From positions 1 to 64,000 of the forward strand of contig NZ_JAGGLU010000004.1 in assembly GCF_017874575.1 (NCBI RefSeq): DNA of 64,000 nucleotides. Direction: 5' to 3'. This stretch comes from Lactobacillus colini. GTDB lineage: Bacteria > Bacillota > Bacilli > Lactobacillales > Lactobacillaceae. Within the stretch, counting starts at the first letter, position 1, and each line of letters begins with the position of its first letter. Below are positions 19,587 through 29,474 of the stretch, piece by piece. The notes beneath the pieces are model-generated. The model saw only the letters and a list, made by a program, of their open reading frames with translations, had not been told where the DNA came from and ran no database searches. The translations under genes were made by a program, and so were the position numbers.

Positions 19587-20378
19587 TTAATCTTGATCTT
19601 CTGCTTCTTCAGCTACTTCTTCAATTGACTTTTCGCCATTGTCAGCTTCAGCAGCCTTGTCAGCCATCTCTTTTTCAACGTCTTCGTTGTCGTCTTGACC
19701 TTGCTTACCTTCGATGATAGCGTCAGCCATAGCACCAGCAATTAAGCGAATAGCACGGATAGCATCGTCGTTTGATGGGATAACAACGTCAATTGGATCT
19801 GGATCAGTGTTAGTATCAACCATAGCAACAACTGGAATACCTAAAATATTAGCTTCGTGAACAGCGATCTTTTCTTTCTTAGGATCAACAACGAACATAA
19901 CATCAGGAATTCTAGGCATATCTTCGATACCACCTAAGAATCTTTCAAGCTTGTCCATTTCCTTAGTTAAAAGTGCTACTTCCTTCTTTGGAAGAACATC
20001 AAAAGTACCGTCTTCTGACATTTCCTTTAATTGCTTTAATCTCTTAACACGGCTTTGGATAGTAGTCCAGTTAGTCAAAGTACCACCTAACCAACGTTGG
20101 TTAACGTAGTATTGACCTGCGCGCTTAGCTTCTTCAGCGATTGAATCTTGTGCTTGCTTCTTAGTACCAACAAACAAGAATACACCGCCATCTTGAGCAA
20201 CTGCCTTAGTGTAGTTGTAAGCATCATCTAACATCTTAATAGTCTTTTGTAAGTCGATGATGTAGATACCATTTCTTTGAGTAAAGATATAAGGAGCCAT
20301 CTTAGGGTCCCATCTTCTAGTTTGGTGACCAAAGTGTACACCTGCTTCAAGCAATTGCTTCATTGTAACAACTGTCAT
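19587..20378 (-). CDS. rpsB: 30S ribosomal protein S2
   Basis: Small-subunit protein joined late in assembly. The 263 residues begin [20 protein letters not shown], and the two S2 signatures are visible (the N-terminal segment and [16 protein letters not shown]). A Glu/Asp-rich tail of about 35 residues follows the core. The start is ATG with AGGAGG 7 nt upstream. It has its own promoter and a structured leader and is co-transcribed with tsf. Confidence 0.98.
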   Translation of the reverse strand: MTVVTMKQLLEAGVHFGHQTRRWDPKMAPYIFTQRNGIYIIDLQKTIKMLDDAYNYTKAVAQDGGVFLFVGTKKQAQDSIAEEAKRAGQYYVNQRWLGGTLTNWTTIQSRVKRLKQLKEMSEDGTFDVLPKKEVALLTKEMDKLERFLGGIEDMPRIPDVMFVVDPKKEKIAVHEANILGIPVVAMVDTNTDPDPIDVVIPSNDDAIRAIRLIAGAMADAIIEGKQGQDDNEDVEKEMADKAAEADNGEKSIEEVAEEAEDQD

Positions 20379-20410
20379 AAAAAAATCCTCCTATGGTTAT
20401 TAATTCCTCT

Positions 20411-20470
20411 CAGAAGGTCCCATTAGAATCAGACCCAATACTAGGGCACCGTAGATTCTAATCGCTTCTG
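20411..20470 (-). promoter_or_regulatory. Structured rpsB 5' leader, candidate S2 autoregulatory RNA
   Basis: Nested stems in the transcribed leader: outer CAGAAG/CTTCTG (20470-20465 with 20416-20411), inner TTAGAATC/GATTCTAA (20461-20454 with 20430-20423) and an apical CCC/GGG. The whole structure lies between the promoter and the ribosome binding site. Ribosomal protein S2 is known to repress its own mRNA through leader structures in several phyla; binding here is inferred. Confidence 0.65.
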
Positions 20471-20478
20471 ATGTGATA

Positions 20479-20507
20479 TATAAATATGCGTGTAAAAGCA
20501 CACTCAA
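20479..20507 (-). promoter_or_regulatory. rpsB promoter
   Basis: TTGAGT (20507-20502), 17-nt spacer, TTTATA (20484-20479) on the minus strand. Predicted start near 20472 gives a leader of about 94 nt. Confidence 0.65.
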
Positions 20508-20538
20508 ACATTGTACATAATATTAGTGATGATTTCAA

Positions 20539-21603
20539 TCAAAACTTTATATTATGTTCTCTTAAAAATTTTTCTTTCCATTTTCGATCATGGTGTTTGA
20601 ACCAGTACTCACGTTTCAAAGCTAATTTTTTATCTTCAAATTCTTCATAATAAATCAACTTGACAGGTCGACGAGCTTTAGTATATTTAGCTCCTTTACC
20701 AGAATTATGCATCTCTAATCGATGTTTCAAATCATTAGTAAATCCCCCATAAAAGCTACCATCACTGCACAGAAGGCAATAAAAATAATACTTTTGTTTT
20801 TGATGATGTTTAATTCTTTCATCGGAGCTCTGTTTAATGATTTTTTGAATTTCTGGTTTAAACGTACCGTCTAAATTATGAACTTCAATCGCATCCCTCA
20901 AAACTACACCATCACTAGCTGCGTTTCTGATAGCTTCAACAATAATTAAGTTACTATTATCTCCTCTTCTAGAGACAAATGGTTGTACAGTCTTGACACT
21001 CATATTATGATTCAAACAAAAATGCATGATCTCGCCTAATCGCTCTGGTCGATGAACCATTATCATCTTCCCTTTCATCTTAAGCATTTGACTAGCAACA
21101 TCAATAATCCCATTTAAATCAATTAATAATTCATGGCGAGCTATTGCCTTTTTTTTATCTGGATTAAGTACATGTCCCTTAGGCGCTTTAAAATATGGTG
21201 GATTAACAACTACCATATCAAACTTATCTTTACCTAACTTTTGCGGAGCATCAAGAGCATCGATATTGTGAACATCAATTCGATTCTCTAGTTCATTTAA
21301 CTCTATACTTCGCTTAGCTTGATCGGCAAGGTCATTTTGAATTTCTACTGTATCATAGTGAGCACGATTAAAATAGGCCATATAAATGCTAGCAGCGCCA
21401 TTACCACTACATAAATCAATTACATGATAATTATCATGTATCTTTTCTTTAGCAAAATATGATAACAGCATCGTATCTAGAGTCACTGCGAAGGCATCCT
21501 TGGCTTGTATAATTCTTAAATCATCACTATATAAATAATCAATTCTTTCACCGCTTTTAAGTAAGTCAATCACTGATTTCTGCCTTTCTATTTGTAATTT
21601 CAT
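20539..21603 (-). CDS. tRNA1(Val) adenine-N6 methyltransferase (TrmN6/YabB) fused to a GIY-YIG domain
   Basis: One 354-residue frame joins two proteins that are separate neighbours (yabB, yazA) in Bacillus subtilis. Residues 1-250 form a class I SAM-dependent methyltransferase with [17 protein letters not shown] (about 61-77) and the N6-adenine signature NPPY (about 134). Residues 265-340 form a GIY-YIG endonuclease-like domain: [19 protein letters not shown], then [15 protein letters not shown], and a late KREYW with the expected glutamate. A basic tail follows. The start is ATG with TACC/AGTAAG upstream; no clear terminator follows. It diverges from plsC with only 42 bp between them. The target of the nuclease domain is unknown. 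Confidence 0.88.
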   Translation of the reverse strand: MKLQIERQKSVIDLLKSGERIDYLYSDDLRIIQAKDAFAVTLDTMLLSYFAKEKIHDNYHVIDLCSGNGAASIYMAYFNRAHYDTVEIQNDLADQAKRSIELNELENRIDVHNIDALDAPQKLGKDKFDMVVVNPPYFKAPKGHVLNPDKKKAIARHELLIDLNGIIDVASQMLKMKGKMIMVHRPERLGEIMHFCLNHNMSVKTVQPFVSRRGDNSNLIIVEAIRNAASDGVVLRDAIEVHNLDGTFKPEIQKIIKQSSDERIKHHQKQKYYFYCLLCSDGSFYGGFTNDLKHRLEMHNSGKGAKYTKARRPVKLIYYEEFEDKKLALKREYWFKHHDRKWKEKFLREHNIKF

Positions 21604-21624
21604 CTTACTGGTATAGAATATTAC

Positions 21625-21630
21625 TATAAT
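21625..21630 (+). promoter_or_regulatory. plsC: -10 element of plsC
   Basis: A perfect TATAAT ends only a few bases before the GGAGG of plsC, so the leader is very short. A -35 would fall at the start of the divergent methyltransferase gene; ATCTTA at 21602 is weak. Confidence 0.4.
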
Positions 21631-21645
21631 ATCGGAGGAAAAAAT

Positions 21646-22260
21646 ATGTTTTACAAAATAATTCGCCCAATCGTACGTTTTATCGTTTGGGTCTTAAACG
21701 GTCATCTTCATGTTCATCATAAAGACCGTATTCCTGAAGGCAAATATATTTTAGCCGCCCCTCACCGCACATGGTGGGAACCCATTCTCTTTGCTTTAGC
21801 AGCAAGTCCAACAGAATTTATGTTTATGGCAAAAAAAGAATTATTTAAAAATCCCATTTTAAGTTTTATCTTAATCCATGCCCATGCTTTTTCTGTTGAT
21901 AGAAAAAATCCAGGTCCTTCTGCAATTAAAATTCCAGTCAAAGGATTGCGTAAAGATAATCTTTCATTAATTATCTTTCCATCGGGAACTCGTCATTCTG
22001 CAGAATTAAAAAGCGGTGCTTTTGTTATAGCTAAAATGTCGGGCAAACCAATTTTACCTGTAGTTTATCAAGGTCCACTAACTTTTAGTGGTCTTTTAAA
22101 AAGAAAACCGTTGGAAATTTGCTTTGGCAATCCGATCTATATACCTAAAAATCAAAAAGTCAATAAGGATACGGTTCCCGACTTATACGCTGAACTTGAG
22201 AAAGCATGGGATAAGCTTGATAAAGAGCAAAATCCTAACTTTCATTATATTGCCAAATAA
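21646..22260 (+). CDS. plsC: 1-acyl-sn-glycerol-3-phosphate acyltransferase
   Basis: Adds the second acyl chain to lysophosphatidate at the membrane. The 204 residues begin with a hydrophobic segment ([15 protein letters not shown]). The acyltransferase block I is HRTWWEP (about residues 43-49), so the usual NHx4D carries Glu instead of Asp. Block [13 protein letters not shown], block [11 protein letters not shown] and block [10 protein letters not shown] are present. The start is ATG with GGAGG 7 nt upstream. A terminator overlaps its stop codon. It is probably monocistronic. Confidence 0.92.
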   Translation: MFYKIIRPIVRFIVWVLNGHLHVHHKDRIPEGKYILAAPHRTWWEPILFALAASPTEFMFMAKKELFKNPILSFILIHAHAFSVDRKNPGPSAIKIPVKGLRKDNLSLIIFPSGTRHSAELKSGAFVIAKMSGKPILPVVYQGPLTFSGLLKRKPLEICFGNPIYIPKNQKVNKDTVPDLYAELEKAWDKLDKEQNPNFHYIAK

Positions 22261-22287
22261 AGTGAGAATTATATTTCTCACTTTTTT
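22261..22287 (+). terminator. Terminator of plsC
   Basis: AGTGAGAA/TTCTCACT stem with a 6-nt loop and six T, starting directly after the plsC stop codon. Confidence 0.85.
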
Positions 22288-22311
22288 CTTTACTCCTAAA
22301 TTTTAAATTAG

Positions 22312-22320
22312 TGTTAAAAT
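22312..22320 (+). promoter_or_regulatory. cfa: Extended -10 promoter of cfa
   Basis: TGTTAAAAT (TG at 22312, TAAAAT 22315-22320) about 33 nt before the cfa start. No good -35 is seen. Confidence 0.45.
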
Positions 22321-22352
22321 TACTCTTAGTTTTTTAAATGGAGGAAATTTAA

Positions 22353-23561
22353 TTGGTATTAGAAAAGACATTTTATAAAATGATGCTCAGTAAATCTTTT
22401 CCATTTCCCGTTAAGGTTACTTATTGGGACGGCAAAAGTAAAGTTTATGGCAATGGTAACCCTGGACTAGAGATTGTTTTTAATGAGAAAATCCCAATTA
22501 CTGATATTACCCGTAATGCTTCCCTAGCTCTTGGTGAAGGATATATGGATAAAAAGATTGAGATTAAGAGTACTAATGGTAGCGATAAGCAAGCAATTCA
22601 AAAACTAATCCTAGGCGCCTACCAATCTGCAGACTCTTTTATGAGAAATTCTAAATTTAGAAAATTTATGCCTAAAGCTAAAAAGCATACTGAAAAGCAG
22701 AATCAAGCAGATATTCATAGTCATTACGACATTGGTAATGAATTTTACAAGCTGTGGCTTGATCCAACTATGACTTATTCTTGTGCTTACTTCACTAATG
22801 GTAATACTGATGACTTAGAAGCCGCACAGATCGCTAAAGTACACCATATCCTTAAAAAATTAAATCCCCAAAAAGGCAAAACTTTCCTAGACATTGGCTG
22901 TGGTTGGGGAACTTTAATGTTAACTGCTGCTAAAGAATATGATCTTAAAGTAACTGGTGTTACCTTGAGTGAACAGCAATATAAATTAGTAAATCAAAAA
23001 ATTAAAGCCATGGGGCTGCAAGATCAAGCGGAAGTATTACTTGAAGATTATCGTGAATTAAAAGATCGCAAATTTGACTACATTACTTCCGTTGGTATGT
23101 TTGAACATGTTGGCAGCGAAAACCTAAGTGGCTACTTCGCCGATATTGCTAAATACTTAAATGATAATGGTATAGCACTTATTCATGGTATTACTCGCCA
23201 ACAAGGTGGAGCTTCTAATGCTTGGATTGATAAATACATATTCCCAGGCGGTTATATTCCAGGGCTTCAAGAAATTGTTGGTGATATCGTCGAAAACAAT
23301 TTACAAATTACAGATATGGAAACTCTTCGTCGTCACTATCAAAGAACCTTAGAAATTTGGGATAAAAACTTTAACGCTATTCGTGATAAAGCACAGGAAA
23401 TGATGGGTGAGCGATTCTGCAGAATGTGGGATCTTTACCTACAAGCATGTGCAGCTTCTTTTGAATCTGGTAATATTGATGTTATTCAATATTTACTAAC
23501 TAAGGGCCCATCTGGCGAAAAACTACCAATGACTAGATCTTATATGTTAACCGAAAAATAA
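22353..23561 (+). CDS. cfa: Cyclopropane-fatty-acyl-phospholipid synthase
   Basis: Transfers a methylene group from S-adenosylmethionine to unsaturated acyl chains of membrane phospholipids, a known acid and freezing stress response in lactobacilli. The 402 residues include an N-terminal lipid-binding domain (1-115), then [20 protein letters not shown], the SAM loop [12 protein letters not shown] (about 176-187) and GMFEHVG (about 250). The start is TTG with GGAGG 8 nt upstream, giving the natural [10 protein letters not shown]. It has its own extended -10 promoter and a bidirectional terminator shared with pepO. Confidence 0.96.
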   Translation: MVLEKTFYKMMLSKSFPFPVKVTYWDGKSKVYGNGNPGLEIVFNEKIPITDITRNASLALGEGYMDKKIEIKSTNGSDKQAIQKLILGAYQSADSFMRNSKFRKFMPKAKKHTEKQNQADIHSHYDIGNEFYKLWLDPTMTYSCAYFTNGNTDDLEAAQIAKVHHILKKLNPQKGKTFLDIGCGWGTLMLTAAKEYDLKVTGVTLSEQQYKLVNQKIKAMGLQDQAEVLLEDYRELKDRKFDYITSVGMFEHVGSENLSGYFADIAKYLNDNGIALIHGITRQQGGASNAWIDKYIFPGGYIPGLQEIVGDIVENNLQITDMETLRRHYQRTLEIWDKNFNAIRDKAQEMMGERFCRMWDLYLQACAASFESGNIDVIQYLLTKGPSGEKLPMTRSYMLTEK

Positions 23562-23569
23562 TGTTTATA

Positions 23570-23605
23570 AAAAAACTGTTAGGAAAAATCCTAGCAGTTT
23601 TTTAA
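23570..23605. terminator. Bidirectional terminator between cfa and pepO
   Basis: An 11-bp stem (AACTGTTAGGA/TCCTAGCAGTT, one G-U) with an AAAA loop has six T on the plus side and an A-run on the other. It serves both convergent genes. Confidence 0.9.
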
Positions 23606-25546
23606 TTACCAAATTATTACACGTTGATTTTCATCAAGCCACATACCATCTTCCGGCTTAACATCGTACGTTTCATAGAACTCTTTTTGACATTGAACAG
23701 GAATATTAACACGTGTTGGCTGTGGAGCGTGTACATCAACAGCGATTTCAGTTTTTATTGCTTCTGGCCGCTGAATTTGCATCCACGAACGCGCATAATT
23801 TTCAAATAATTCTTTCAAATTACCATCATCCATCTTACATGCTTGAATAGCACAGGTAAGCCCACTAATATCAGAAATATTCTCTGAAACTACTTGCTTA
23901 CCATTTAACTTAGATGGTCCATACTCTAACCCATCATAAATATCAATAGCCGCTTTAGTACGTTTATTAAATTCAGCAAAATCTTCCTCAGTCCACCAAT
24001 TCTTCATGTTACCCTTTTCATCAAATTGGGCACCATTATCATCAAAAGCATGAGAAATTTCATGACCAATAGTTGCACCAATACCACCATAATTAGCAGC
24101 TCTACTTTGTTTAGAATCATAAAACGGTTTTTGCAATATTCCAGCTGGGAAAGTTAGATCGTTTCTTTGTGGATCATAACAAGCATTATTCATATTACCT
24201 GGCATTAACCATACCGAACGATCCACTGGCTTTACCAATTTAGCAAGATTTACTTTATACTTTTCAATATTAATATTTCTAATATTTTCATATAGAGACT
24301 TATTCTTATCAACAATTAGTTGATTAAATACTTCTTCTTGCTTTTCTGGATAGCCAATTTTAAGTACTAGGGCTTGTAATTTTACAATTGCTTGTTTCTT
24401 AGTTTCTTCAGATAACCAGTCATTATCAGCAATCCTCTGCTCATAAACCTTAAGCATTTTTTCTATCATTTCAATAACATCTTGCTTAGCAGATTCACCA
24501 AAGTAAGTGCGACCATAATATATTCCATCAACTTCAGCAAAAATTCGATCAGCTAAGCGATAAGCATGCTTTTCCTGGGACGGCAACTCACTGGAACCAG
24601 TAATTGCTTGATTATATGGAAATGCAGCTTCTCTTACTTCTTGTGATAACAGATTAGTAACGCTATTGATAAACTTAATTAGCATCCAGCCTTTAATTTC
24701 AGCAAAATTATTAGAATTTATTAATTCCTCTGCATGTTCTAAGAACCTAGGTTCCGTAACAACAACCTTCTCAGGGATTTGAGGCAAAATCTTTTCTAAA
24801 TATTGCTTCATATCAAATGACCTAAATTTAGCTAGAAAATCTTCCATTGACATTGGATTATACATATTGACATAGCTTGACCATTCTTCAGTTGATTTAA
24901 CTATCTTAGACAATTTTTGATCAAAAGCTAGGCCGGCTTTAACTTGAGATTGAGCATCCTCTATTGACATGCCTGCCATAGTCAATAAATTGATAGTTTG
25001 TCTTTCTAAAATAGAAAGTAATTTTTCTGCATCTGCATCCTGATAGCTAGTAGTATCCGGCAATAATGTTCCCGGACCATAAATATACAAAACATTCTTG
25101 CTAGTATCTTTCATATCAGCGTCAACGTCAAAGGCAAAAGGTAAGGTGAAGTTACTTAAAGTTAATTGACTTGCTAAATGATTAAATTGATCAAAATCTT
25201 TTAAATTATTGATCTGATTCAAATCAGACTTAATTGGTAACGTACCTTGCTTATCTCTAGTGTCAAAATTGCGGGCTAGCTTATACAAAGCGATAGCTTT
25301 AGAAAAATTATCAACTTGAGGTAATTCTTTTTCGCCACTAGCAAAATCAGCAAAGTCCTTCATCATAATCTTCTCAAGACGCATGTCGATTTGAGCATTA
25401 GTTCCCATTTCAGTACGATCAGCTGGAATTTTAGCTGTCTTTTGCCATTCAGCATTTACTGCTAAATATAAATTATCTTGAGGGCGCATCTTATCAGACC
25501 CAGTAATATCACCTGCACCACCACGAATAGAAAAATACTTCTTCAT
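23606..25546 (-). CDS. pepO: M13-family endopeptidase PepO
   Basis: Neprilysin-type zinc metallopeptidase; cytoplasmic PepO enzymes of lactic acid bacteria cleave oligopeptides after uptake. The 646 residues have no signal peptide. The zinc site is GHEISHAFDDNGAQFD (about residues 494-509), the third ligand lies in ENISDISG (about 553-560; relatives usually have ENIADxGG), and the C-terminal domain is intact. The start is ATG, 1 nt after the stop of the upstream ABC gene, so the three genes to 29103 form one operon. Confidence 0.95.
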   Translation of the reverse strand: MKKYFSIRGGAGDITGSDKMRPQDNLYLAVNAEWQKTAKIPADRTEMGTNAQIDMRLEKIMMKDFADFASGEKELPQVDNFSKAIALYKLARNFDTRDKQGTLPIKSDLNQINNLKDFDQFNHLASQLTLSNFTLPFAFDVDADMKDTSKNVLYIYGPGTLLPDTTSYQDADAEKLLSILERQTINLLTMAGMSIEDAQSQVKAGLAFDQKLSKIVKSTEEWSSYVNMYNPMSMEDFLAKFRSFDMKQYLEKILPQIPEKVVVTEPRFLEHAEELINSNNFAEIKGWMLIKFINSVTNLLSQEVREAAFPYNQAITGSSELPSQEKHAYRLADRIFAEVDGIYYGRTYFGESAKQDVIEMIEKMLKVYEQRIADNDWLSEETKKQAIVKLQALVLKIGYPEKQEEVFNQLIVDKNKSLYENIRNINIEKYKVNLAKLVKPVDRSVWLMPGNMNNACYDPQRNDLTFPAGILQKPFYDSKQSRAANYGGIGATIGHEISHAFDDNGAQFDEKGNMKNWWTEEDFAEFNKRTKAAIDIYDGLEYGPSKLNGKQVVSENISDISGLTCAIQACKMDDGNLKELFENYARSWMQIQRPEAIKTEIAVDVHAPQPTRVNIPVQCQKEFYETYDVKPEDGMWLDENQRVIIW

Positions 25547-25547
25547 A

Positions 25548-27344
25548 TTAGTTACCTTCCTTGTCTGTATTCTGCTGTAAAGTATATAAGTTATAGTAAT
25601 AGCCCTTTTGAGCTAGTAATTCATCATGCGTACCTTTTTCAACAATTCTTCCCTTGTCTAAAACGATAATTTGATTAGCATCTGCAATTGTTGAAAGGCG
25701 GTGAGCGATTGCTAGCGTAGTTCTGCCCTGGCGTAACTTCTTCAATCCTGCTTGAATTAAGCTTTCAGTTTCAGTATCAACATTAGCTGTCGCTTCATCC
25801 AAGACTAAAATTTTAGGGTCAGTCACTAAAGTTCTAGCAAAGGAAATCAGTTGTCGCTCGCCTTGGCTAAATTCACTGCCACCTTCACGAACTTTAGCAT
25901 GGTATTGGCCTGGCAGCTTTTCAATAAATTGATCTGCTTGAACAACTTTTGATGCTTGTTTAACTTGTTTATCAGTAATTTTAGAGTTATACAGGCGAAT
26001 ATTTGAACTAATATCACCATAAAACATAAATGGCTCTTGTAATACTAAGCCCAATTTTCTTCGTAATTCAGCCTTAGGATATTCTTTAATATTCACCCCA
26101 TCAATTAGAATCTCACCCTGATAAAATTCATAAAAACGCATCATTACATTAATAATTGAACTTTTTCCTGAACCGGTATGACCTACGATACCAAGAGTTT
26201 CACCTGGATTAACTGTAAAGCTAATATCATGTAAAATTTCATGCTCGCCATCGTAAGAAAAACTAACATGCTTAAATTCAATCTTGCCCTTAGTAACAGC
26301 TAAGTTAGAGCTCTCGTTTTGTTTAGGTTCATACTCATCATTATCTAAAATTCTAAAAATCCTCTTTCCAGCTACAATACCATCTTGAAACATAGTCATT
26401 GTATCCATCATAGTTGATATTGGATTAAAGAAAGAAGCAACATATTGGGAAAAAGAATACATGATGCCAGCTGGCACAAAAGTATCGTGTAAAGGATAGC
26501 CGAAATACATTAATGTCACTGCTAGTGCTAATGAATAAAGCAAACTAGTTAGCGGTGAAAGTAATAATGAATTCACTCTAATCATTCGAAAGCGCATATC
26601 CATCAATGAGCCATTTTGCTTTTCAAAATTGGCAGTCATCCGCTCTTCTTGCTTAAACTGCTGGATAAGAGATACACCTTCAATAGATTCATTTAAATTA
26701 GTATTAATGCCACTGAGCCTTTCTCTAAAGCCACGATATAACTTAGAACTTTTTCGAGAATAAAGCCAAATTACTAGTAACAAAATTGGTAAAAATATTA
26801 ACACTAAACCAGCTGCGACTTTATTAGTCAAATACATTGCCACAAAGGCGGTAATAATTGAAAATACTCCAATTACTACACCAGATAAAACTGATAAGAA
26901 ATTACTCAAAGTCATTGTATCATTAGTAACACGGGATACAATTGAACCAGCTGGTGTTTGATCAAAATATCTCATCCCTAAAGTATGGAGCTTTTTATAC
27001 AAAACTTTACGTACACTTTCAAGTGTTTTTTCTGAGCCAAGTGCATAGAAATATTCATAAGTAAACTGAATAATCGCTTTTAAAATACTTCCAAAGCCAT
27101 AAAGCAATCCCGCCCACAATATAACTTGTAGTGTTGCATTTTGCTTAACTAAATAATTGTCCAAAAAATATTGCAGTCCTCTTGGTAAAAGCATATTAAT
27201 TACACTAACAATAAATGCTCCTACTAAGGCTAAGCCTATCTCAAACTTAAAGGGCTTTACAAAAGTCATCAGCCTTTTAAAAATTTTCAATTGTTCTTTA
27301 ACTGGAATTTCTTGAGACCAGATTGATTGGTTTTTATTATCCAT
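25548..27344 (-). CDS. ABC exporter half-transporter with intact catalytic site (LmrD/BmrD/YheH type)
   Basis: One half of a heterodimeric type IV ABC exporter. The 598 residues comprise six membrane helices (about 35-330) and a nucleotide-binding domain with Walker A GHTGSGKSS (about 391), a non-canonical signature FSQGERQ and Walker B ILVLDEATANVD with the catalytic Glu. The partner gene overlaps by 8 nt upstream and has Asp at that position, the asymmetric pattern known for LmrCD and BmrCD. Substrates in relatives are drugs and lipids; here unknown. Translationally coupled on both sides. Confidence 0.92.
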   Translation of the reverse strand: MDNKNQSIWSQEIPVKEQLKIFKRLMTFVKPFKFEIGLALVGAFIVSVINMLLPRGLQYFLDNYLVKQNATLQVILWAGLLYGFGSILKAIIQFTYEYFYALGSEKTLESVRKVLYKKLHTLGMRYFDQTPAGSIVSRVTNDTMTLSNFLSVLSGVVIGVFSIITAFVAMYLTNKVAAGLVLIFLPILLLVIWLYSRKSSKLYRGFRERLSGINTNLNESIEGVSLIQQFKQEERMTANFEKQNGSLMDMRFRMIRVNSLLLSPLTSLLYSLALAVTLMYFGYPLHDTFVPAGIMYSFSQYVASFFNPISTMMDTMTMFQDGIVAGKRIFRILDNDEYEPKQNESSNLAVTKGKIEFKHVSFSYDGEHEILHDISFTVNPGETLGIVGHTGSGKSSIINVMMRFYEFYQGEILIDGVNIKEYPKAELRRKLGLVLQEPFMFYGDISSNIRLYNSKITDKQVKQASKVVQADQFIEKLPGQYHAKVREGGSEFSQGERQLISFARTLVTDPKILVLDEATANVDTETESLIQAGLKKLRQGRTTLAIAHRLSTIADANQIIVLDKGRIVEKGTHDELLAQKGYYYNLYTLQQNTDKEGN

Positions 27345-29103
27345 CTAATCTTTCACCTACCTTATTTTGTAACTCTTGCCGACGCCACATTTCTGCATAC
27401 CAACCATTTAATGCAATCAATTGCTCATGAGTTCCGCGTTCAACAATTTGACCATCTTTTAAAACTAGGATTAAATCAGCATCCATAACTGAAGTTAGGC
27501 GATGAGCTGCAATCAATGTCGTCTTATTAGCACGCTCTTTTCTTAAAGATGATAAAATTTCGGTCTCAGTCTTGGCATCAACAGCGGATAAAGCGTCATC
27601 TAATATCAAAATCTGACTATTCTTTAAAAGTGCACGTGCAATTGACATTCTTTGTCTTTGACCACCTGATAGTGATACTCCATTTTCACCAACTAAAGTA
27701 TTGTAGTCAGCTGGCATCTGCAAAATATCATCATGCAAATCACTCTTTTTAGATGCAGTGATAATTTTCTCATCACTAGCATTAATATCTGAAAATGCAA
27801 TATTTTCTTTAATTGTCGTTGAAAACAAAAAATTATTTTGAGGTACGTAAGATATCTCATTTAATAAGACTTTAAGAGGGATATTTCGAATATCTTTTCC
27901 AGCTAATGTAATACGCCCATCATACTTATCAAACTCGCGCAATAAAAGTTGAATAATTGTGGTTTTACCAGAGCCAACTTTACCAACTAAGCCCAAAGTC
28001 TGACCAGGTTTAAGGGTAAATTTAATATTTTTTAGAACTGTCAACTCAGGTTCATCTGGATAAGCAAATCTATCAATCTGATAATCTAAATCTCCCTTAA
28101 TATCTTCTTTATCTATATCAAAGTCTGCATTCTCATCTGTAATCTGTGGCTTTTCGTATAAAAGTCGTTCAACACGATCATAACTAGCTGAACCACGTTC
28201 CAAGATATTAAACAAATAACCAATTGCAAACATTGGCCAGACCATATTACCTATGTAAGCAATAAATGATACCAGCTGTCCAACTGATAAGGTATGATTA
28301 GTTACTAACAATCCACCATAAATAATAGTAATTACATAGGTTAAGCCAATAATTAAGGTGCCTAGTGGATCAAATAAAGCATCCCACTTGAATACTTTTT
28401 TATTAATTTCAATAGTTTGATCCACCATTTTATCAAATGCTGCCGTATCTTGCTTACCCTGCCCGAAAGTTTTCAAGACCTTAATCCCGGATACAGATTC
28501 TTGCGTCTTATTATTCAAACGAGAAAAAGCAGCTTGTGATTTATCAAAAGCATTATGCAAATGATCACCTAGTTTCCAAGCACCAACAGCTAAAAATGGC
28601 AGTGGTAATAGCGCAATAATAGTTAAACGCCAGTCAACAAAAATCATCATAGCGACCATAGTTGATCCACCAGTAACTAAAGAATCTACTAGTGTTAAGA
28701 CACCATCACCGGCAACATTTTGAATAGCGGTAACATCATTAGTAGCATGTGCCATTAAATCCCCAGTTCGATGGCGCTGATAAAAGGTGGCATCCATTCT
28801 CATAAAGTGCTCAAATAACTTTGACCGCATCTGACGCTCAAGTTCAGCTGCACCACCCCAGATCTGCTTGCGCCAAAAGTAGCGCAACATGTATAAAATT
28901 ATTGCCGCTGCAATTACTATTAATATTAAAATGCCGTATTCACTCCAGGAAATATATCCCTTATCTAATTGGTCAGACATTAATCCTAATACTCGAGGTG
29001 GTACTAAATTGGCAAATGCCGTAAGAATAAGAAAAGTAATTCCACTTATATATCGTCTTTTTTCTTTTTTGAAAAACCAACCTAATTTTTTAAAAATATT
29101 CAT
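27337..29103 (-). CDS. ABC exporter half-transporter with degenerate catalytic site (LmrC/BmrC/YheI type)
   Basis: Partner of the downstream half-transporter. The 588 residues have six membrane helices (about 15-310), Walker A GKVGSGKTT (about 378), a canonical LSGGQRQRMSIARAL signature and Walker B ILILDDALSAVD, where Asp replaces the catalytic Glu. Such a pairing (degenerate here, intact in the partner) is diagnostic of heterodimeric exporters. The start is ATG with GAGGTG upstream, directly after the yneF terminator. First gene of the exporter-pepO operon. Confidence 0.92.
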   Translation of the reverse strand: MNIFKKLGWFFKKEKRRYISGITFLILTAFANLVPPRVLGLMSDQLDKGYISWSEYGILILIVIAAAIILYMLRYFWRKQIWGGAAELERQMRSKLFEHFMRMDATFYQRHRTGDLMAHATNDVTAIQNVAGDGVLTLVDSLVTGGSTMVAMMIFVDWRLTIIALLPLPFLAVGAWKLGDHLHNAFDKSQAAFSRLNNKTQESVSGIKVLKTFGQGKQDTAAFDKMVDQTIEINKKVFKWDALFDPLGTLIIGLTYVITIIYGGLLVTNHTLSVGQLVSFIAYIGNMVWPMFAIGYLFNILERGSASYDRVERLLYEKPQITDENADFDIDKEDIKGDLDYQIDRFAYPDEPELTVLKNIKFTLKPGQTLGLVGKVGSGKTTIIQLLLREFDKYDGRITLAGKDIRNIPLKVLLNEISYVPQNNFLFSTTIKENIAFSDINASDEKIITASKKSDLHDDILQMPADYNTLVGENGVSLSGGQRQRMSIARALLKNSQILILDDALSAVDAKTETEILSSLRKERANKTTLIAAHRLTSVMDADLILVLKDGQIVERGTHEQLIALNGWYAEMWRRQELQNKVGERLDG

Positions 29104-29122
29104 CTATTCACCTCAATTGTAT

Positions 29123-29152
29123 AAAAAAAGACGGAGAATGCAGTCCTCCGCC
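29123..29152 (-). terminator. Terminator of yneF
   Basis: GGCGGAG/CTCCGTC stem (one G-U) with a 9-nt loop, then seven T on the minus strand. It separates yneF from the ABC exporter operon. Confidence 0.85.
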
Positions 29153-29173
29153 TAATTAATGATTAGATAAAAC

Positions 29174-29404
29174 TTACTTGTTATTGCGTTGCTGTTGATG
29201 TTTCATCATATTCATTACTTGGTTAAGCTTTTTGGCAGATGGTTTTTGACCCATCTGTGCCATCATTGCAGCAATCATATCTTCGCTGATTGGAGGATTA
29301 TCTTGGAAATATTTCTTCATATATGCTCTTGCACCATAGAAACCACCAACTAAGCCAATGAGTAAGGCAATGATGATGAGAAAAATTGCTAAACCTAAAT
29401 TCAT
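29174..29404 (-). CDS. yneF: YneF-family (UPF0154) small membrane protein
   Basis: A 76-residue protein with one N-terminal membrane helix (LAIFLIIIALLIGLVGGF) and a cytoplasmic tail containing NPPISEDMIAAMMAQMGQKPS, the UPF0154 signature. Function unknown. The start is ATG with GGAGG 9 nt upstream. It belongs to the ynzC-yneF neighbourhood next to lexA that is conserved in Firmicutes. It may have its own promoter after a weak hairpin (29447-29470). Confidence 0.9.
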   Translation of the reverse strand: MNLGLAIFLIIIALLIGLVGGFYGARAYMKKYFQDNPPISEDMIAAMMAQMGQKPSAKKLNQVMNMMKHQQQRNNK

Positions 29405-29474
29405 AATTTAAAAACCTCCAATTTTATAAACAAGTAAATTTTACTAAAAAAATCGCCTTTTTTAAAGGGGTTAT

